A stretch of 64,000 nt of DNA from an uncultured Clostridia bacterium (lineage in GTDB: Bacteria > Bacillota > Clostridia > Christensenellales > Borkfalkiaceae), in NCBI GenBank assembly GCA_947597925.1, contig CANQFA010000001.1:310001-374000 (forward strand), written 5' to 3'. Within the stretch, counting starts at the first letter, position 1, and each line of letters begins with the position of its first letter. The translations under genes and the position numbers were made by a program. Positions 55,538-64,000 of the stretch are shown one piece after another. Below the pieces are notes generated by a model. It was not told where the DNA came from, ran no database searches, and saw only the letters and a list, made by a program, of their open reading frames with translations.

Positions 55538-57021
55538 CGAAGAGAAAGTATCTGAAGAAGCTTAAGGCGGCGCTGAAGGGGGTGCCGAAGCGCGAGCGCG
55601 AGGAGCTCGTCGCCTACTATGCGGAACTCATCGACGAATCGTATGCCCACGGCAAGACGGAGGAGGAGATCTTTTCCAAGCTCGACCCGCCCGAAGCCGC
55701 CGCGGAGAACTATCTTCGCGAGCGCCCGACGCTCAGAGAGGAGGAAGAAGGGGGGCATGTCCGAAACGCGGCGTTCGATTCCGAAAAATTCGTGCTGCGG
55801 ATCCTTGCCGTGTTCGCGTCGTTCAACCTTGCCGTGCTTGCCCTCGCGTCTGCGGCAGCGGGGTACTTCCTCGCCACCGAGGGCGTCTTTGACTTCTTCT
55901 TCTCCTTCGGACTCCTCGTCTCGGGGCACGCGGCGATCTTTTTCGCGCAGTGGGGGATGGCCTTCGTCCTGTTCGCGCTCGCGATGCTCCTCGTGATGCT
56001 GACGGTCTTTCTCGTCAAGGCGCTCGTAGGCATGTGGCGAGCCGTCTGCGGCCGTCCTTTCGACATAAAATTTATGAAGAAGGGCACGCGGTGCACCCTC
56101 ATCACGTCGTGTGCGATGCTGCTCGGCGGCGCGCTCCTCTTCGTGTCGGCCTTCGGTGCGCTCGGGTTCGACTACAAAAATCTCGCCGTGACGGGGGACA
56201 TCATCGACCATGAGCAGGAGATCTCCTTCTCCGATGCGCTCACCCTGGAGGCGGACGGTCTGGATATCACGGTCAAGCGGTCGGAGGACGAGACGTGCAA
56301 GCTCCTCTACCGCGATTTCCCCGAGAAGCCCATCACGTTTGCCTATGCGGACGGGAAGGTCACGCTCAACTATCCGGAGAATGCCATCGGCCTTATGGAT
56401 GACATCGGGGTCCTGTGGCGGCACGGGCTGCTCATCGAAGTTTTGGGGGGCAGCACGCGGGATGCAGTGCTCTTGCTCCCCGCTTCCTTCTCCGGCGCCC
56501 TCACCGTGAAAATGGACGACGGCGACGTATCCATCGCAGACATGGTATACACCGATCTCGTCATATCTGTCCAATTCGGGACCATTTCCCTCGAAAATAT
56601 CACGGCCGATACAGTGAGCGCGGAGACGGAGTATGGCGACATAATACCGGAAAATGTCGAGGCCGACACGGTGAACGCGGAGACGTGGTACGGCGACATC
56701 AGGCTGCATGACGTCAAGGCCGAGAGCGTCCGCACAAAGACGGGCAGCGGCGACATCGCGCTACAGAATGTCACGTGCACGCACGCGACCGTAAGCACGA
56801 GGAGCGGCGCCGCTACACTGGAAAATCTCAGCGCCGATGACATCTCCCTGCGCGCGGACAGCGGGTCTGTTACGGGGACGATCTCGGGCAGTGAGGAGGA
56901 GTACACCATCACGGCCTCGGTCGGCACGGGCAGCTGCAATCTGCATGACCGCACGGGCGGCTCCAAAAAGCTCGAGGTGCAAGTCTCCGCCGGAAGCGTG
57001 CGCGTGGAGTTTACGGGATAG
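55534..57021 (+). CDS. DUF1700-DUF4097 membrane protein
   Basis: The real start is the ATG overlapping the padR stop. The 495-residue protein begins with a DUF1700/HAAS helical domain (about 1-75: YLKKLKAALKGVPKREREEL, FSKLDPPEAAAENYL). Three membrane spans follow at about 90-215. The C-terminal part, from about 235, is a DUF4097-type right-handed beta-helix in which ENxxADTVxAET-like rungs repeat. The HAAS domain is cytosolic and often partners PadR. With three spans the beta-helix would be outside the cell. A role in sensing or adhesion at the envelope is inference. Confidence 0.85.
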   Translation: MTKRKYLKKLKAALKGVPKREREELVAYYAELIDESYAHGKTEEEIFSKLDPPEAAAENYLRERPTLREEEEGGHVRNAAFDSEKFVLRILAVFASFNLAVLALASAAAGYFLATEGVFDFFFSFGLLVSGHAAIFFAQWGMAFVLFALAMLLVMLTVFLVKALVGMWRAVCGRPFDIKFMKKGTRCTLITSCAMLLGGALLFVSAFGALGFDYKNLAVTGDIIDHEQEISFSDALTLEADGLDITVKRSEDETCKLLYRDFPEKPITFAYADGKVTLNYPENAIGLMDDIGVLWRHGLLIEVLGGSTRDAVLLLPASFSGALTVKMDDGDVSIADMVYTDLVISVQFGTISLENITADTVSAETEYGDIIPENVEADTVNAETWYGDIRLHDVKAESVRTKTGSGDIALQNVTCTHATVSTRSGAATLENLSADDISLRADSGSVTGTISGSEEEYTITASVGTGSCNLHDRTGGSKKLEVQVSAGSVRVEFTG

Positions 57022-57077
57022 CCTCCGCAAGGGGGCTCTCCTCATGCGGAGAAAATTTTTCACAGAAAAAGATTGTA

Positions 57078-57093
57078 GTTAGCAATGGCGAAC
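57078..57093. promoter_or_regulatory. feo dyad 1
   Basis: GTTAGCAATGGCGAAC is one base off a perfect dyad, 28 bases upstream of the feo -35 box. Confidence 0.65.
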
Positions 57094-57120
57094 TTTTTTC
57101 GAAAATTTTTCTCCAAACGG

Positions 57121-57149
57121 TTGACAGGGGGGATGTGACGTGATAAAAT
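57121..57149 (+). promoter_or_regulatory. feo operon promoter
   Basis: TTGACA and TAAAAT are separated by 17 bases. The predicted start of transcription coincides with dyad 2. Confidence 0.88.
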
Positions 57150-57156
57150 GATTACA

Positions 57157-57172
57157 GTTCGCAATGGCGAAC
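57157..57172. promoter_or_regulatory. feo dyad 2
   Basis: GTTCGCAATGGCGAAC has perfect six-base arms around four bases and lies at the expected transcription start, a classic repressor position. Confidence 0.75.
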
Positions 57173-57177
57173 CAACC

Positions 57178-57204
57178 TTCCGCAGGGAGCGGAAGTTTTT
57201 TCGG
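57178..57204 (+). terminator. Intrinsic terminator inside the feo leader
   Basis: The stem CTTCCGC/GCGGAAG with an AGGGA loop is followed by six T residues. It lies between the promoter and the first gene, so it must be bypassed for expression. Confidence 0.85.
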
Positions 57205-57211
57205 GAGATGA

Positions 57212-57227
57212 GTTCGCCAATGCGAAC
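57212..57227. promoter_or_regulatory. feo dyad 3
   Basis: GTTCGCCAATGCGAAC is a perfect dyad directly before the feoA ribosome site (AAAGGAG). In RNA it could pair with dyad 2 over 15 of 16 bases, enclosing the terminator. Confidence 0.7.
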
Positions 57228-57244
57228 CAAAGGAGATCGTGACT

Positions 57245-57457
57245 ATGCCGCTTTTACTCGCACCCATCGGTCGGGAGGTCCGCATCGTGAAGATCGTGGC
57301 GGACGACAAGACCAAAAAGCACCTCTTGAACCTCGGCGTCCTTGTAGACGGGACCATCACCGTGCTCTCTTCGAGCGGGGGGAGTGCCGTCTGCCGCGTG
57401 AAGGACGGGCGGCTCGCGCTGGACCGCAACATCGCCGCGAGGATCTATGTGGCCTGA
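57245..57457 (+). CDS. feoA: FeoA-family protein (first copy)
   Basis: FeoA is a small SH3-like accessory subunit of the ferrous iron transporter. The 70-residue product (MPLLLAPIGREVRIVKI, KHLLNLGVLVDGTITVL, IAARIYV) has the usual L-x-x-LG-V turn. The tracked GTG start at 57239 is too close to AAAGGAG; the ATG at 57245 fits. It is the first gene of a four-gene iron-uptake operon. Confidence 0.9.
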   Translation: MPLLLAPIGREVRIVKIVADDKTKKHLLNLGVLVDGTITVLSSSGGSAVCRVKDGRLALDRNIAARIYVA

Positions 57458-57495
57458 ACTCGCAAAATCGATCTCGAATGGAGGCATTTGAATCT

Positions 57496-57729
57496 ATGAC
57501 AAAACTGCTCAGTGAATTTTCCGTCGGCGAAAGGGGCATCGTGAAGCTCGTTTCGGGCGAAGGAAAGCTCCGCAGGAGGCTCTTCGACATGGGCGTGACG
57601 CCCGGTGCCGAAGTGCTCCTCCGAAAGAAGGCACCCCTCGGCGACCCCATCGAGGTCACCATCCGCGGGTATGAGCTCACCCTCAGAAAGACGGAGGCGG
57701 AGCTCGTGACCATGGAGGTGAAGAGATGA
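57496..57729 (+). CDS. feoA: FeoA-family protein (second copy)
   Basis: This second, diverged FeoA has 77 residues: LLSEFSVGERGIVKLVSG, RRRLFDMGVTPGAEVLL and the basic ending TIRGYELTLRKTEAELV typical of FeoA. The ATG at 57496 follows GGAGG by 11 bases; an in-frame ATG at 57478 lacks a site. Tandem FeoA genes before FeoB are common in Clostridia. Its stop overlaps feoB (ATGA). Confidence 0.92.
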   Translation: MTKLLSEFSVGERGIVKLVSGEGKLRRRLFDMGVTPGAEVLLRKKAPLGDPIEVTIRGYELTLRKTEAELVTMEVKR

Positions 57730-60077
57730 TGAAGTTCGCCTTGGCGGGCAATCCCAACTGCGGGAAGACGACCCTCTTTAACCTCCTCACAGGCTCCACC
57801 GCCTATGTCGGCAACTGGCCCGGGGTCACGGTAGACAAGCGGGAGGGGACCTACAAGCGCGGGGAAGAGCCCGTGAAGATCGTGGACCTCCCCGGCATCT
57901 ATTCGCTCTCGCCCTATACCCCCGAAGAGGTCATCTCGCGCAACTTTATCCTCGATGAGAGGCCCGACTGCGTCATCAACATCGTGGACGCGACCAATCT
58001 CGAGCGCAACCTCTACCTCACCACCCAGCTCATGGAGATCGATGTGCCCATCATCATCGCCCTCAACATGATGGATGCGGTGGAGAAGAGCGGGGACACG
58101 ATCAATGCCAAGGAGCTCGAAGGAAAGATCGGCCTGCCCGTCGTCGCCATCTCGGCGCTGAAGGGGACGGGGATCCGAGAGCTCATGGACCGCGCCGTCT
58201 CGGTGGCAAAGTCGCCGCGTGCGGGCGTCACCGTACTGCATGATTCTCCGCTCGCGCACCTCGTCCGCGATGTCACCATCGCCCTCAAGGGTGCCAAGGT
58301 AGAGGCGCCCCTCTTCCACGCCGTAAAGCTCGCCGAGATGGACGAGATAGAAGTGAAGATGCACCCCGAGCTCGTGGGCATGGTCGACGAATTTAAGGCG
58401 ACCTTCGAAGATGATACCTTCGGCGACGACCTCGAGGCGGTCGTGGCGGATGCGCGCTACAAGTACATCGCTGCGAACTATTCGGCGGTATATAAGAAGA
58501 AGAGCGAGGGCGAAGGACTCTCCCGCTCGGACAGGGCGGACAAGGTGCTGACGCACAGAGTGTGGGGGATCCCCATCTTCCTCGTCATCCTCTTTGCCAT
58601 CTTCCACCTCACCTTCTCGGAGGACTTCCTCTTCTTGAGTGCCATCTCGGGCGGCCTTCCCACCCTTGCCGACCTCGGCTTCGATACGGCCAATCCCGGT
58701 GTCGCCCTCCTCGCCTGCTTCTACGACGGGGCGGTCTTCTCCCCGGGCGTGATGCTCACCAACCTCTTCGGCTGGATGCTCAACTGGGTGTCCGTGCTCA
58801 TCGACCTCATCTGCGGCGGGGCGCCGCTCTGGGTCGGGAGTTTCCTGAATGATGGGGTTTGGGGCGGTCTCTCCGCCGTGCTCGGCTTCCTGCCGCAGAT
58901 CCTCGTCCTCTTCCTCTTCTTCTCCATTCTGGAGGACTCGGGCTACATGGCGCGCGTCGCCTTTATCCTCGACCGCATCTTCCGCAAGTTCGGGCTCTCG
59001 GGCAGGGCATTTATGCCCATGATCATGGGATTCGGCTGCAGCCTTCCCGCCATGATCAATACCCGCACCCTCGCCGACGAAAAGGAGCGCACGGCGACCA
59101 TCCGTGTCATCCCCATGTTCTCGTGCGGGGCGAAGCTGCCCATCCTCACCGCCATCGCGGGGGGCATTGTGCAGGTCTTCGGCGTGGGCAATGCCGACCT
59201 CATCACCTACGGCATGTACCTCATCGGCATCGTGACGGCCATCGTCTGCGTCCTCGTGATGCGCAATACGACGATGCGCGGCGAGACGCCTCCCTTCATC
59301 ATGGAGCTTCCCGCCTATCACCTGCCCCTCTTCAAGGGCCTCATGATCCACCTGTGGGACAAGACGAAGCACTTCGTGAAGAAGGCCTTTACCATCATCT
59401 TTGCCTCCACGATCGTCATCTGGTTCCTCTCCAACTTCTCGTGGAATTGGCAGTTCCTGCCCGAAGAGATCGAGTATGAGGGGGAGGTCATCCTCGCCAA
59501 CCTTCATGCCGACAGGAGCATTTTGGGCTCCATAGGGATGCTCATCCAGCCCCTCTTCACGCCGCTCGGCTTCGGCTCCCAGCTGCAGGCCTTCGGTTGG
59601 GTCTTCGCCGTCGCCGCGCTCACGGGACTTGTCGCCAAGGAAAATGTCATCGCGACCTTCGGCACCCTCGCGGCCTGCGTGGCGGGCGCCTTCATCTCCA
59701 CCGAGGAGGGCGTCGTCGAGGCCGTGACGATGATCGAGGCGACGGGCATCACCATTCCCGCACTCATCTCCTTCATTGCCTTCAATATGACGACGATCCC
59801 CTGCTTTGCGGCCTGCGCCACGGCGAGGGCGGAGCTCCCCGAGGGCAAATTTAAGTGGACCCTCCTCTTCTGGGTCGCGACGAGCTACCTCGTGGGGACG
59901 GCCATCTACCTCATCGGCAGTTGGTGGTGGACGCTCTTCCCCATCCTCGCAGTCGTTGCGGCGGCCGTAGTCGGGATCATCTTCTGGAATAAGAAGCACC
60001 CCATCGAAAAGGAAGGCACCATGTCCGAGGAAGAGACTCTCAAAGAGGCCGCAGCGGCGGACGGAGGCAGCGTATGA
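57726..60077 (+). CDS. feoB: Ferrous iron transporter FeoB
   Basis: FeoB is the GTPase-coupled membrane permease for Fe2+. The 783-residue protein has the N-terminal G domain (G1 GNPNCGKTT at 8-16, G3 DLPG, G4 NMMD), a helical spacer, and two Gate-type membrane regions with the conserved cysteine segments (GFGCSLPAMINTR and PMFSCGAKLPILT). The start overlaps feoA2; a second ATG is adjacent. The length is normal. Confidence 0.97.
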   Translation: MMKFALAGNPNCGKTTLFNLLTGSTAYVGNWPGVTVDKREGTYKRGEEPVKIVDLPGIYSLSPYTPEEVISRNFILDERPDCVINIVDATNLERNLYLTTQLMEIDVPIIIALNMMDAVEKSGDTINAKELEGKIGLPVVAISALKGTGIRELMDRAVSVAKSPRAGVTVLHDSPLAHLVRDVTIALKGAKVEAPLFHAVKLAEMDEIEVKMHPELVGMVDEFKATFEDDTFGDDLEAVVADARYKYIAANYSAVYKKKSEGEGLSRSDRADKVLTHRVWGIPIFLVILFAIFHLTFSEDFLFLSAISGGLPTLADLGFDTANPGVALLACFYDGAVFSPGVMLTNLFGWMLNWVSVLIDLICGGAPLWVGSFLNDGVWGGLSAVLGFLPQILVLFLFFSILEDSGYMARVAFILDRIFRKFGLSGRAFMPMIMGFGCSLPAMINTRTLADEKERTATIRVIPMFSCGAKLPILTAIAGGIVQVFGVGNADLITYGMYLIGIVTAIVCVLVMRNTTMRGETPPFIMELPAYHLPLFKGLMIHLWDKTKHFVKKAFTIIFASTIVIWFLSNFSWNWQFLPEEIEYEGEVILANLHADRSILGSIGMLIQPLFTPLGFGSQLQAFGWVFAVAALTGLVAKENVIATFGTLAACVAGAFISTEEGVVEAVTMIEATGITIPALISFIAFNMTTIPCFAACATARAELPEGKFKWTLLFWVATSYLVGTAIYLIGSWWWTLFPILAVVAAAVVGIIFWNKKHPIEKEGTMSEEETLKEAAAADGGSV

Positions 60078-60235
60078 GTTGGTGGGAGATCCTCATCATC
60101 ATCGCGGCGGCGGCCTTTGTCGCGGGCGTCGCGGTGTGGTCCTTTGTCAAGAGAAAGAAGGGAAAGGGGGGATGCGCGGACTGCTGCGGAAACTGCTGCG
60201 GCTGTGCGGGCTGCTCCCACCCCGAAAAGAAATGA
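60074..60235 (+). CDS. FeoB-associated Cys-rich membrane protein
   Basis: This ORF is absent from the track. Its start overlaps the feoB stop (ATGA). The 53-residue product has one N-terminal span (ILIIIAAAAFVAGVAVW), a basic stop-transfer (KRKKGKGG) and a C-terminal cytosolic tail with eight cysteines in pairs (CADCCGNCCGCAGCSHP). This matches the small FeoB-associated proteins found after feoB in Bacillota, thought to handle or sense the incoming iron. Confidence 0.92.
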   Translation: MSWWEILIIIAAAAFVAGVAVWSFVKRKKGKGGCADCCGNCCGCAGCSHPEKK

Positions 60236-60267
60236 GCTCATCCTCACGATCTCCATAAATCTTCGTA

Positions 60268-60337
60268 AATCCCTCTCCGCTCGGAGGGGGATTTACGGTA
60301 TCAAAAAGGGGAGACTTCCGCAAGAGGTCTCCCTTTT
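60268..60337 (+). terminator. Tandem hairpins ending the feo operon
   Basis: A first hairpin (AAATCCC with GGGATTT arms, 60268-60296) has no T-tract. A second (GGGAGACTTC/GAGGTCTCCC, 60309-60333) is followed by four T residues and is the likely terminator. Confidence 0.75.
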
Positions 60338-60364
60338 CTCAAAAATAGCAAATGGGGTACGGTT

Positions 60365-61777
60365 TTACTTGGTTTCCGGCCGCTCGATGCACGGTTCGGT
60401 GAGCAGGAGGGGGTCGAGCACTTCATCGAGCTTTTCCGCCTCCATGAGTCCCTCGCGGAGGACGATGTCGCGGATGGACTCGCCCGTCTTCAGGGACTCC
60501 TTTGCGATCTCCGCCGCCTTCAGGTAGCCGATATAGGGGTTGAGCGCGGTCACGATGCCCACACTGCGGTTGACCCATTCGGCGCACCGTTCGCGGTTGG
60601 CGGTGATGCCCACGATGCAGTTTTCCGAGAGCGTCCTGACCGCCCCCGTGAGGGCGCGCAGGGACTCGAAGAGCTGATAAAAGATGACGGGCTCGAAGGC
60701 ATTGAGCTCGAGCTGTCCCGCCTCCGCCGCCATGGTGACCGTCACGTCGTGCCCGATGACGAGGAAGGCCACCTGATTGACGACTTCGGGGATGACGGGA
60801 TTGATCTTCCCGGGCATGATGGAGGAGCCGTTTTGCTTGGCGGGGAGGATGATCTCGCCGAGACCCGTCCTCGGTCCGCTCGACATCAGGCGGAGGTCGC
60901 TCGACATCTTCGACAGGTTGACGGCGAGTGCCTTGAGCGTGCCCGAGACGGCGGCGAAGCAGTCGACATTTTGCGTGCCGTCAAAGAGGTCTTCCGCCCG
61001 CTTCAGGTTTTCGCCCGTGAGCGCGGAGAGCTCCTCGGTGATGTGGGTGAAGTAGGCCTCCCGCGCATTGATCGCCGTGCCGATGGCGGTCGCGCCGAGG
61101 TTGATGGTGCGCATCTCCCCGAGCGAGGTCTCTATGCGTTCCCGCGAGCGGGCAATGGAAGTCGCGAAGGCGTGGAAGGCCTGCCCGAGGCGCATGGGCA
61201 CCGCGTCCTGCAACTGCGTCCTGCCCATCTTGAGGATGTCGTCAAATTCCTTCGCCTTGCCGAGGAGGGCCTTTTCGAGCCGCGAGAGGGCGGAGAGGAG
61301 CTCCTTTGCGAGAGAGAGCACGGTGAGCTTTCCCGCCGTGGGGATGACGTCGTTTGTGGACTGCTCCATGTTGACATCGTCATTGGGGCTCACCTTGGAG
61401 TAGTCGCCCTTGGTGCCGCCGAGGTGCTCTATGGCGATATTGGCGATGACCTCGTTGACATTCATATTGGCGGAAGTGCCCGCGCCGCCCTGCACGGCAT
61501 CGACGATGAAGTCCTTCCTGTGCTTGCCGCGCAAGATCTCGTCGCAGGCGGCGATGATGGCCTCTGCCTTCTCACGGTCGAGGAGCCCGTAGTGAGCGTT
61601 TACCTTGGCGGCGGCCTTCTTGATGAGGACGATATTCCTCACGAAGGGAAGGTTGAGCCGAATGCCCGTGATCTCGAAATTTTCCTTTGCCCGCAGGGTC
61701 TGGATCCCGTAGTAGGCGTCGCTGTCTACGGCGAGTTCGCCCACGGAGTCCCGCTCGGTACGGAATTCTTTTTCCAT
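60365..61777 (-). CDS. aspA: Aspartate ammonia-lyase
   Basis: The enzyme deaminates aspartate to fumarate and ammonium. The tracked ORF starts 24 codons early, partly in the promoter leader. The ATG at 61777 with GGAG six bases upstream gives 470 residues (MEKEFRTERDSVGELAVDSD). It belongs to the aspartase/fumarase superfamily with GSSIMPGKINPV as signature. AEAGQLELNAFEPVIFY and NCIVGITANRERC fit aspartase better than class II fumarase. Together with gdhA it points to amino-acid nitrogen metabolism. Confidence 0.92.
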   Translation of the reverse strand: MEKEFRTERDSVGELAVDSDAYYGIQTLRAKENFEITGIRLNLPFVRNIVLIKKAAAKVNAHYGLLDREKAEAIIAACDEILRGKHRKDFIVDAVQGGAGTSANMNVNEVIANIAIEHLGGTKGDYSKVSPNDDVNMEQSTNDVIPTAGKLTVLSLAKELLSALSRLEKALLGKAKEFDDILKMGRTQLQDAVPMRLGQAFHAFATSIARSRERIETSLGEMRTINLGATAIGTAINAREAYFTHITEELSALTGENLKRAEDLFDGTQNVDCFAAVSGTLKALAVNLSKMSSDLRLMSSGPRTGLGEIILPAKQNGSSIMPGKINPVIPEVVNQVAFLVIGHDVTVTMAAEAGQLELNAFEPVIFYQLFESLRALTGAVRTLSENCIVGITANRERCAEWVNRSVGIVTALNPYIGYLKAAEIAKESLKTGESIRDIVLREGLMEAEKLDEVLDPLLLTEPCIERPETK

Positions 61778-61817
61778 AAGTCGCTCCATGTAGTTGCATT
61801 TTTCGGAATCGAGCATT

Positions 61818-61846
61818 ATTATACCCCTTTCCCCCTCCCGCGTCAA
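61818..61846 (-). promoter_or_regulatory. aspA promoter
   Basis: On the minus strand TTGACG and TATAAT are separated by 17 bases of pure purine-rich GGGAGGGGGAAAGGGG-type sequence. Confidence 0.85.
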
Positions 61847-61898
61847 CATTTTTTCGGAATTTTTTCAAAAAAGGCGGGGCATATCCCATGAAATAAAT

Positions 61899-61927
61899 TT
61901 GTGAAAGCAGGGGGAATGTGCTATAAT
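61899..61927 (+). promoter_or_regulatory. Promoter of the terminal ABC/FtsX gene
   Basis: TTGTGA and TATAAT are separated by 17 bases, divergent from aspA and 26 bases before the ATG at 61954. Confidence 0.8.
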
Positions 61928-61953
61928 GGACGGTGAGAAAGGGGGGAAGTGCC

Positions 61954-64000
61954 ATGATCGAAGTCAAGGGTCTTACGAAGGTCTATAAGAGCAGGAAGGG
62001 CGGCAAGTGTGTCGCCCTCGACCATATCAGCTTTACCCTCCCCGACAGGGGATTTCTCTTCGTCGTGGGAAAGAGCGGCAGCGGCAAGACGACGCTCCTG
62101 TCCCTCCTCGGGGGACTGGATACCGTCACTTCGGGGGAGATCATCGAGAACGGAAGACATATCGAGAAATTTTCCCTCGGCGAGCAGGTCTACTATAGAA
62201 ATTCGACGATAGGGTTCATCTTTCAGGACTTCCACCTCGTAGACGACTTGACCATCTATGAAAATGTCCTCCTCGCTCTGCAACTGCAGGGGGAGAAGGA
62301 CGGAGAGAAGGTCATGAAGGCGCTCGAGGAGACGGGGCTTGCGGAGTACAGGGACCGCTATCCGAAGGAGCTCTCGGGCGGACAGCAGCAGCGGGTCGCC
62401 ATTGCAAGGGCGCTCGTGAAGGAGCCCTCCATCATCCTCGCGGACGAGCCCACGGGCAACCTCGACAGCAAGACGACGGTGCAGATTTTAGACCTTCTCA
62501 AGGCGCTCTCGAAGACCAAGCTCGTCGTCATCGTGTCGCACAACTTAAGCGACGCCGAGCACTATGCCGATGAAATCATGGAGCTCTCGGACGGGAAGAT
62601 CTTACAGCATGTGCGGCGCAATTCCGCCTTCGATCCCCGCCTGCGGGTGGAGGGGGATACCCTCGTCATTCCGAGCGGGCAGGAATTTTCGGAGGAAGAG
62701 TTTGCGGAGGTCAACTCCTTTATGAAGAAGTGGTATCTCCGCGGCGCGCGCCCCGCACGGGACCGCTTTCTTCCCATGGAGGGACGAAAGAGGGGTACCA
62801 TGCCCGAGGGAGGGCCTCTCGAAAAGAGGCACTTAAGGTTCGGGCAGAGGGTAAAACTTGCGGGGAAATTTACCCGCCGCGGCGCACTTCGCGCCTGCGC
62901 CTACGCCGTCATCCTCGCCGCCATCATGGTGGTTTTGGGGCTTTCCCAGCTCATCATGAACTTCAACGGCGGCGAAGTCATCGCAAAGGAGATGGCGAAG
63001 CGGGACCTCTCCTGCACCTCCTTCATCAAGGACGACAACGACACCTACGAGAGGCTCGATACGACCCGCATTGTCGATGTCGAGGAGGGCGACCTGCGGA
63101 AATTTTATGACGCGGGGTATGAAGGAAAGGCCTATCCCCTCATCAACTACTCCTTTTATCTGACGAGCGATACCGTGCCCGTCTTCCAGAGGAAGCTCAC
63201 GCCCAAGGGCGGGCTCTATGACCTCGAATCGACCCGCGGCCTCCTCGTCACGGAGGAGAGTTTCGTCGAGAGGGCCTTCGGAAAGCTCGAATATGCGGCG
63301 CTTGCCGAGGAGCAGAGGAGCTATGGCGTCTTTCTTACCGACTTTGTCGCCGATGTCCTGCGCGCCGCCCGCCCCGCCGATTTTCCCTCCTACGAAAGTT
63401 TTCTCGGGCAATTTGCGGGATTCACCCTTCACAAGTACGGCTATATCAACGGAATTATCGACACGGGGTACAAAAAACGCCATGGAGATCTCGTGGCAAA
63501 ACTCGGCGACCCCCGCATCTCCCGAGAGGAATTGAGCAAAATTGCCGCGACCGAAGAGTACCTGACCTTTTACGACGAGCTGTACCAATATCTGAGTATC
63601 GCCTACTCTTTTAACCCAAACGTCGCGGAGGAGCTCGTATCTCCTGCAGCGAGGCAGTTTGTCAGCGCGGGCATCAGCGCCTTCGAGTACGGCGGGAAGA
63701 CCTTTACGTGGCAGGACAACCACTTCTCCTATGCGGGCATGAAAAATTCCGTGCCCCTTCGGGACAACGAGATCCTGATGAACTATGCGATCTACAATGC
63801 GATCTTCCAGACGAACTATACGCCGCAGACCATGGGCACCTTTACGCCGCATGAAGTGAAATATTCCTACTACCGGCTCTGCGATCGGGAGAGGTCGCAG
63901 AAAAAATTCGAGATGACGCTCAAGATCGTCGGGCTCGCGAACTACGACGGGATCCGGTGCAATGTCGCCGACAATGTCTTTCTCGAGATGCAGAAGGCGG
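61954..64000 (+). CDS. ABC transporter with ATPase and FtsX-like permease in one chain (partial)
   Basis: This gene is absent from the ORF track because it runs off the window without a stop; 682 residues are visible. Residues 1-220 are a MacB/LolD-type ATPase ([36 protein letters not shown]). The first membrane span lies at about 313-335 ([19 protein letters not shown]) and the rest is the start of a large external domain. It shares architecture with the gene at 29749-32874 but is divergent in the external part. GGGGGGAAG precedes the ATG. The start and reading frame are secure; the missing part should hold the final spans. Confidence 0.88.
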   Translation, partial: MIEVKGLTKVYKSRKGGKCVALDHISFTLPDRGFLFVVGKSGSGKTTLLSLLGGLDTVTSGEIIENGRHIEKFSLGEQVYYRNSTIGFIFQDFHLVDDLTIYENVLLALQLQGEKDGEKVMKALEETGLAEYRDRYPKELSGGQQQRVAIARALVKEPSIILADEPTGNLDSKTTVQILDLLKALSKTKLVVIVSHNLSDAEHYADEIMELSDGKILQHVRRNSAFDPRLRVEGDTLVIPSGQEFSEEEFAEVNSFMKKWYLRGARPARDRFLPMEGRKRGTMPEGGPLEKRHLRFGQRVKLAGKFTRRGALRACAYAVILAAIMVVLGLSQLIMNFNGGEVIAKEMAKRDLSCTSFIKDDNDTYERLDTTRIVDVEEGDLRKFYDAGYEGKAYPLINYSFYLTSDTVPVFQRKLTPKGGLYDLESTRGLLVTEESFVERAFGKLEYAALAEEQRSYGVFLTDFVADVLRAARPADFPSYESFLGQFAGFTLHKYGYINGIIDTGYKKRHGDLVAKLGDPRISREELSKIAATEEYLTFYDELYQYLSIAYSFNPNVAEELVSPAARQFVSAGISAFEYGGKTFTWQDNHFSYAGMKNSVPLRDNEILMNYAIYNAIFQTNYTPQTMGTFTPHEVKYSYYRLCDRERSQKKFEMTLKIVGLANYDGIRCNVADNVFLEMQKA

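Noticed and set aside
57157-57227. The feo dyads as LexA/SOS boxes
   Set aside because: The Bacillota LexA box is GAAC-N4-GTTC. These dyads have the opposite order of half-sites (GTTC outside, GAAC at the end), and the genes are iron transport.
57150-57244. A known metal riboswitch (NiCo type) in the feo leader
   Set aside because: The conserved junction sequences are not present. Only simple dyads and one terminator are visible.
60365-61777. Class II fumarase instead of aspartase
   Set aside because: The superfamily signature is shared, but the segments around it (AEAGQLELNAFEPVI, NCIVGITANRE) agree with aspartases as I remember them.

Overview
The window reads as a chromosomal segment of a GC-rich member of the Bacillota (Clostridia). 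Codons end almost exclusively in G or C, and nearly every promoter I can see is a sigma-A type pair with exactly 17 bases between the boxes. Two gene blocks follow the Bacillus/Clostridium order: yicC-gmk-rpoZ-priA-def-fmt-rsmB-rlmN-rpe-thiN-spoVM-(rpmB)-yloU-fakA-recG and ftsK-rimO-pgsA-cinA-recA. The surface proteins are single-pass with a cytosolic acidic tail, as in monoderms. A SpoVM-like peptide suggests descent from an endospore former. An uncultured gut lineage such as the Christensenellales would fit, but that is inference.

Layout. 1-1 kb: an ABC-2 permease. 1.2-10.5 kb: two giant secreted, membrane-anchored surface proteins, each with its own promoter and terminator. 10.7-14.2 kb: two polytopic membrane proteins and a phosphohexomutase. 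14.3-19.4 kb: rpsU, an unknown small protein, pcrA and ligA. 19.5-29.4 kb: the dense housekeeping run for nucleotide metabolism, restart helicase, N-terminal formyl-Met chemistry, rRNA methylation, pentose phosphate, thiamine and SpoVM, ending in a membrane dipeptidase. 29.4-33.7 kb: an accessory island with a reverse-strand single-chain ABC/FtsX transporter and several repeat families. 33.8-38.2 kb: rpmB (reverse), then yloU, fakA and recG. 38.4-44.8 kb: gdhA, a DUF368/PopT transporter, a TIR-transmembrane-LRR protein and an ABC-F ATPase. 45-54.4 kb: ftsK, rimO, pgsA, cinA, recA and nadE. 54.5-60.2 kb: a DUF1349 protein (reverse), a padR/DUF1700-DUF4097 pair and a feoA-feoA-feoB-small Cys-rich protein iron operon. 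60.4-64 kb: aspA (reverse) and a second ABC/FtsX fusion that runs off the end.

How the genes work together. Most of the window is core information processing and repair (pcrA, ligA, priA, recG, recA, ftsK), translation (rpsU, rpmB, def, fmt, rsmB, rlmN, rimO), and nitrogen and cofactor metabolism (gdhA, aspA, nadE, thiN). The accessory material is mostly at the envelope. The most unusual items are: a protein with an internal TIR domain, five membrane spans and an external BspA-type leucine-rich repeat, which is Toll-like-receptor logic in reverse order; an iron-uptake leader with three identical dyads around an intrinsic terminator; a nine-G/C homopolymer inside a promoter spacer; an untracked 21-residue SpoVM-like ORF; and an ABC-F protein in which both halves of one composite ATP site look dead.

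Limits: no alignments, structure predictions or database searches were run. Family names rest on motifs read by eye, and residue positions are approximate.
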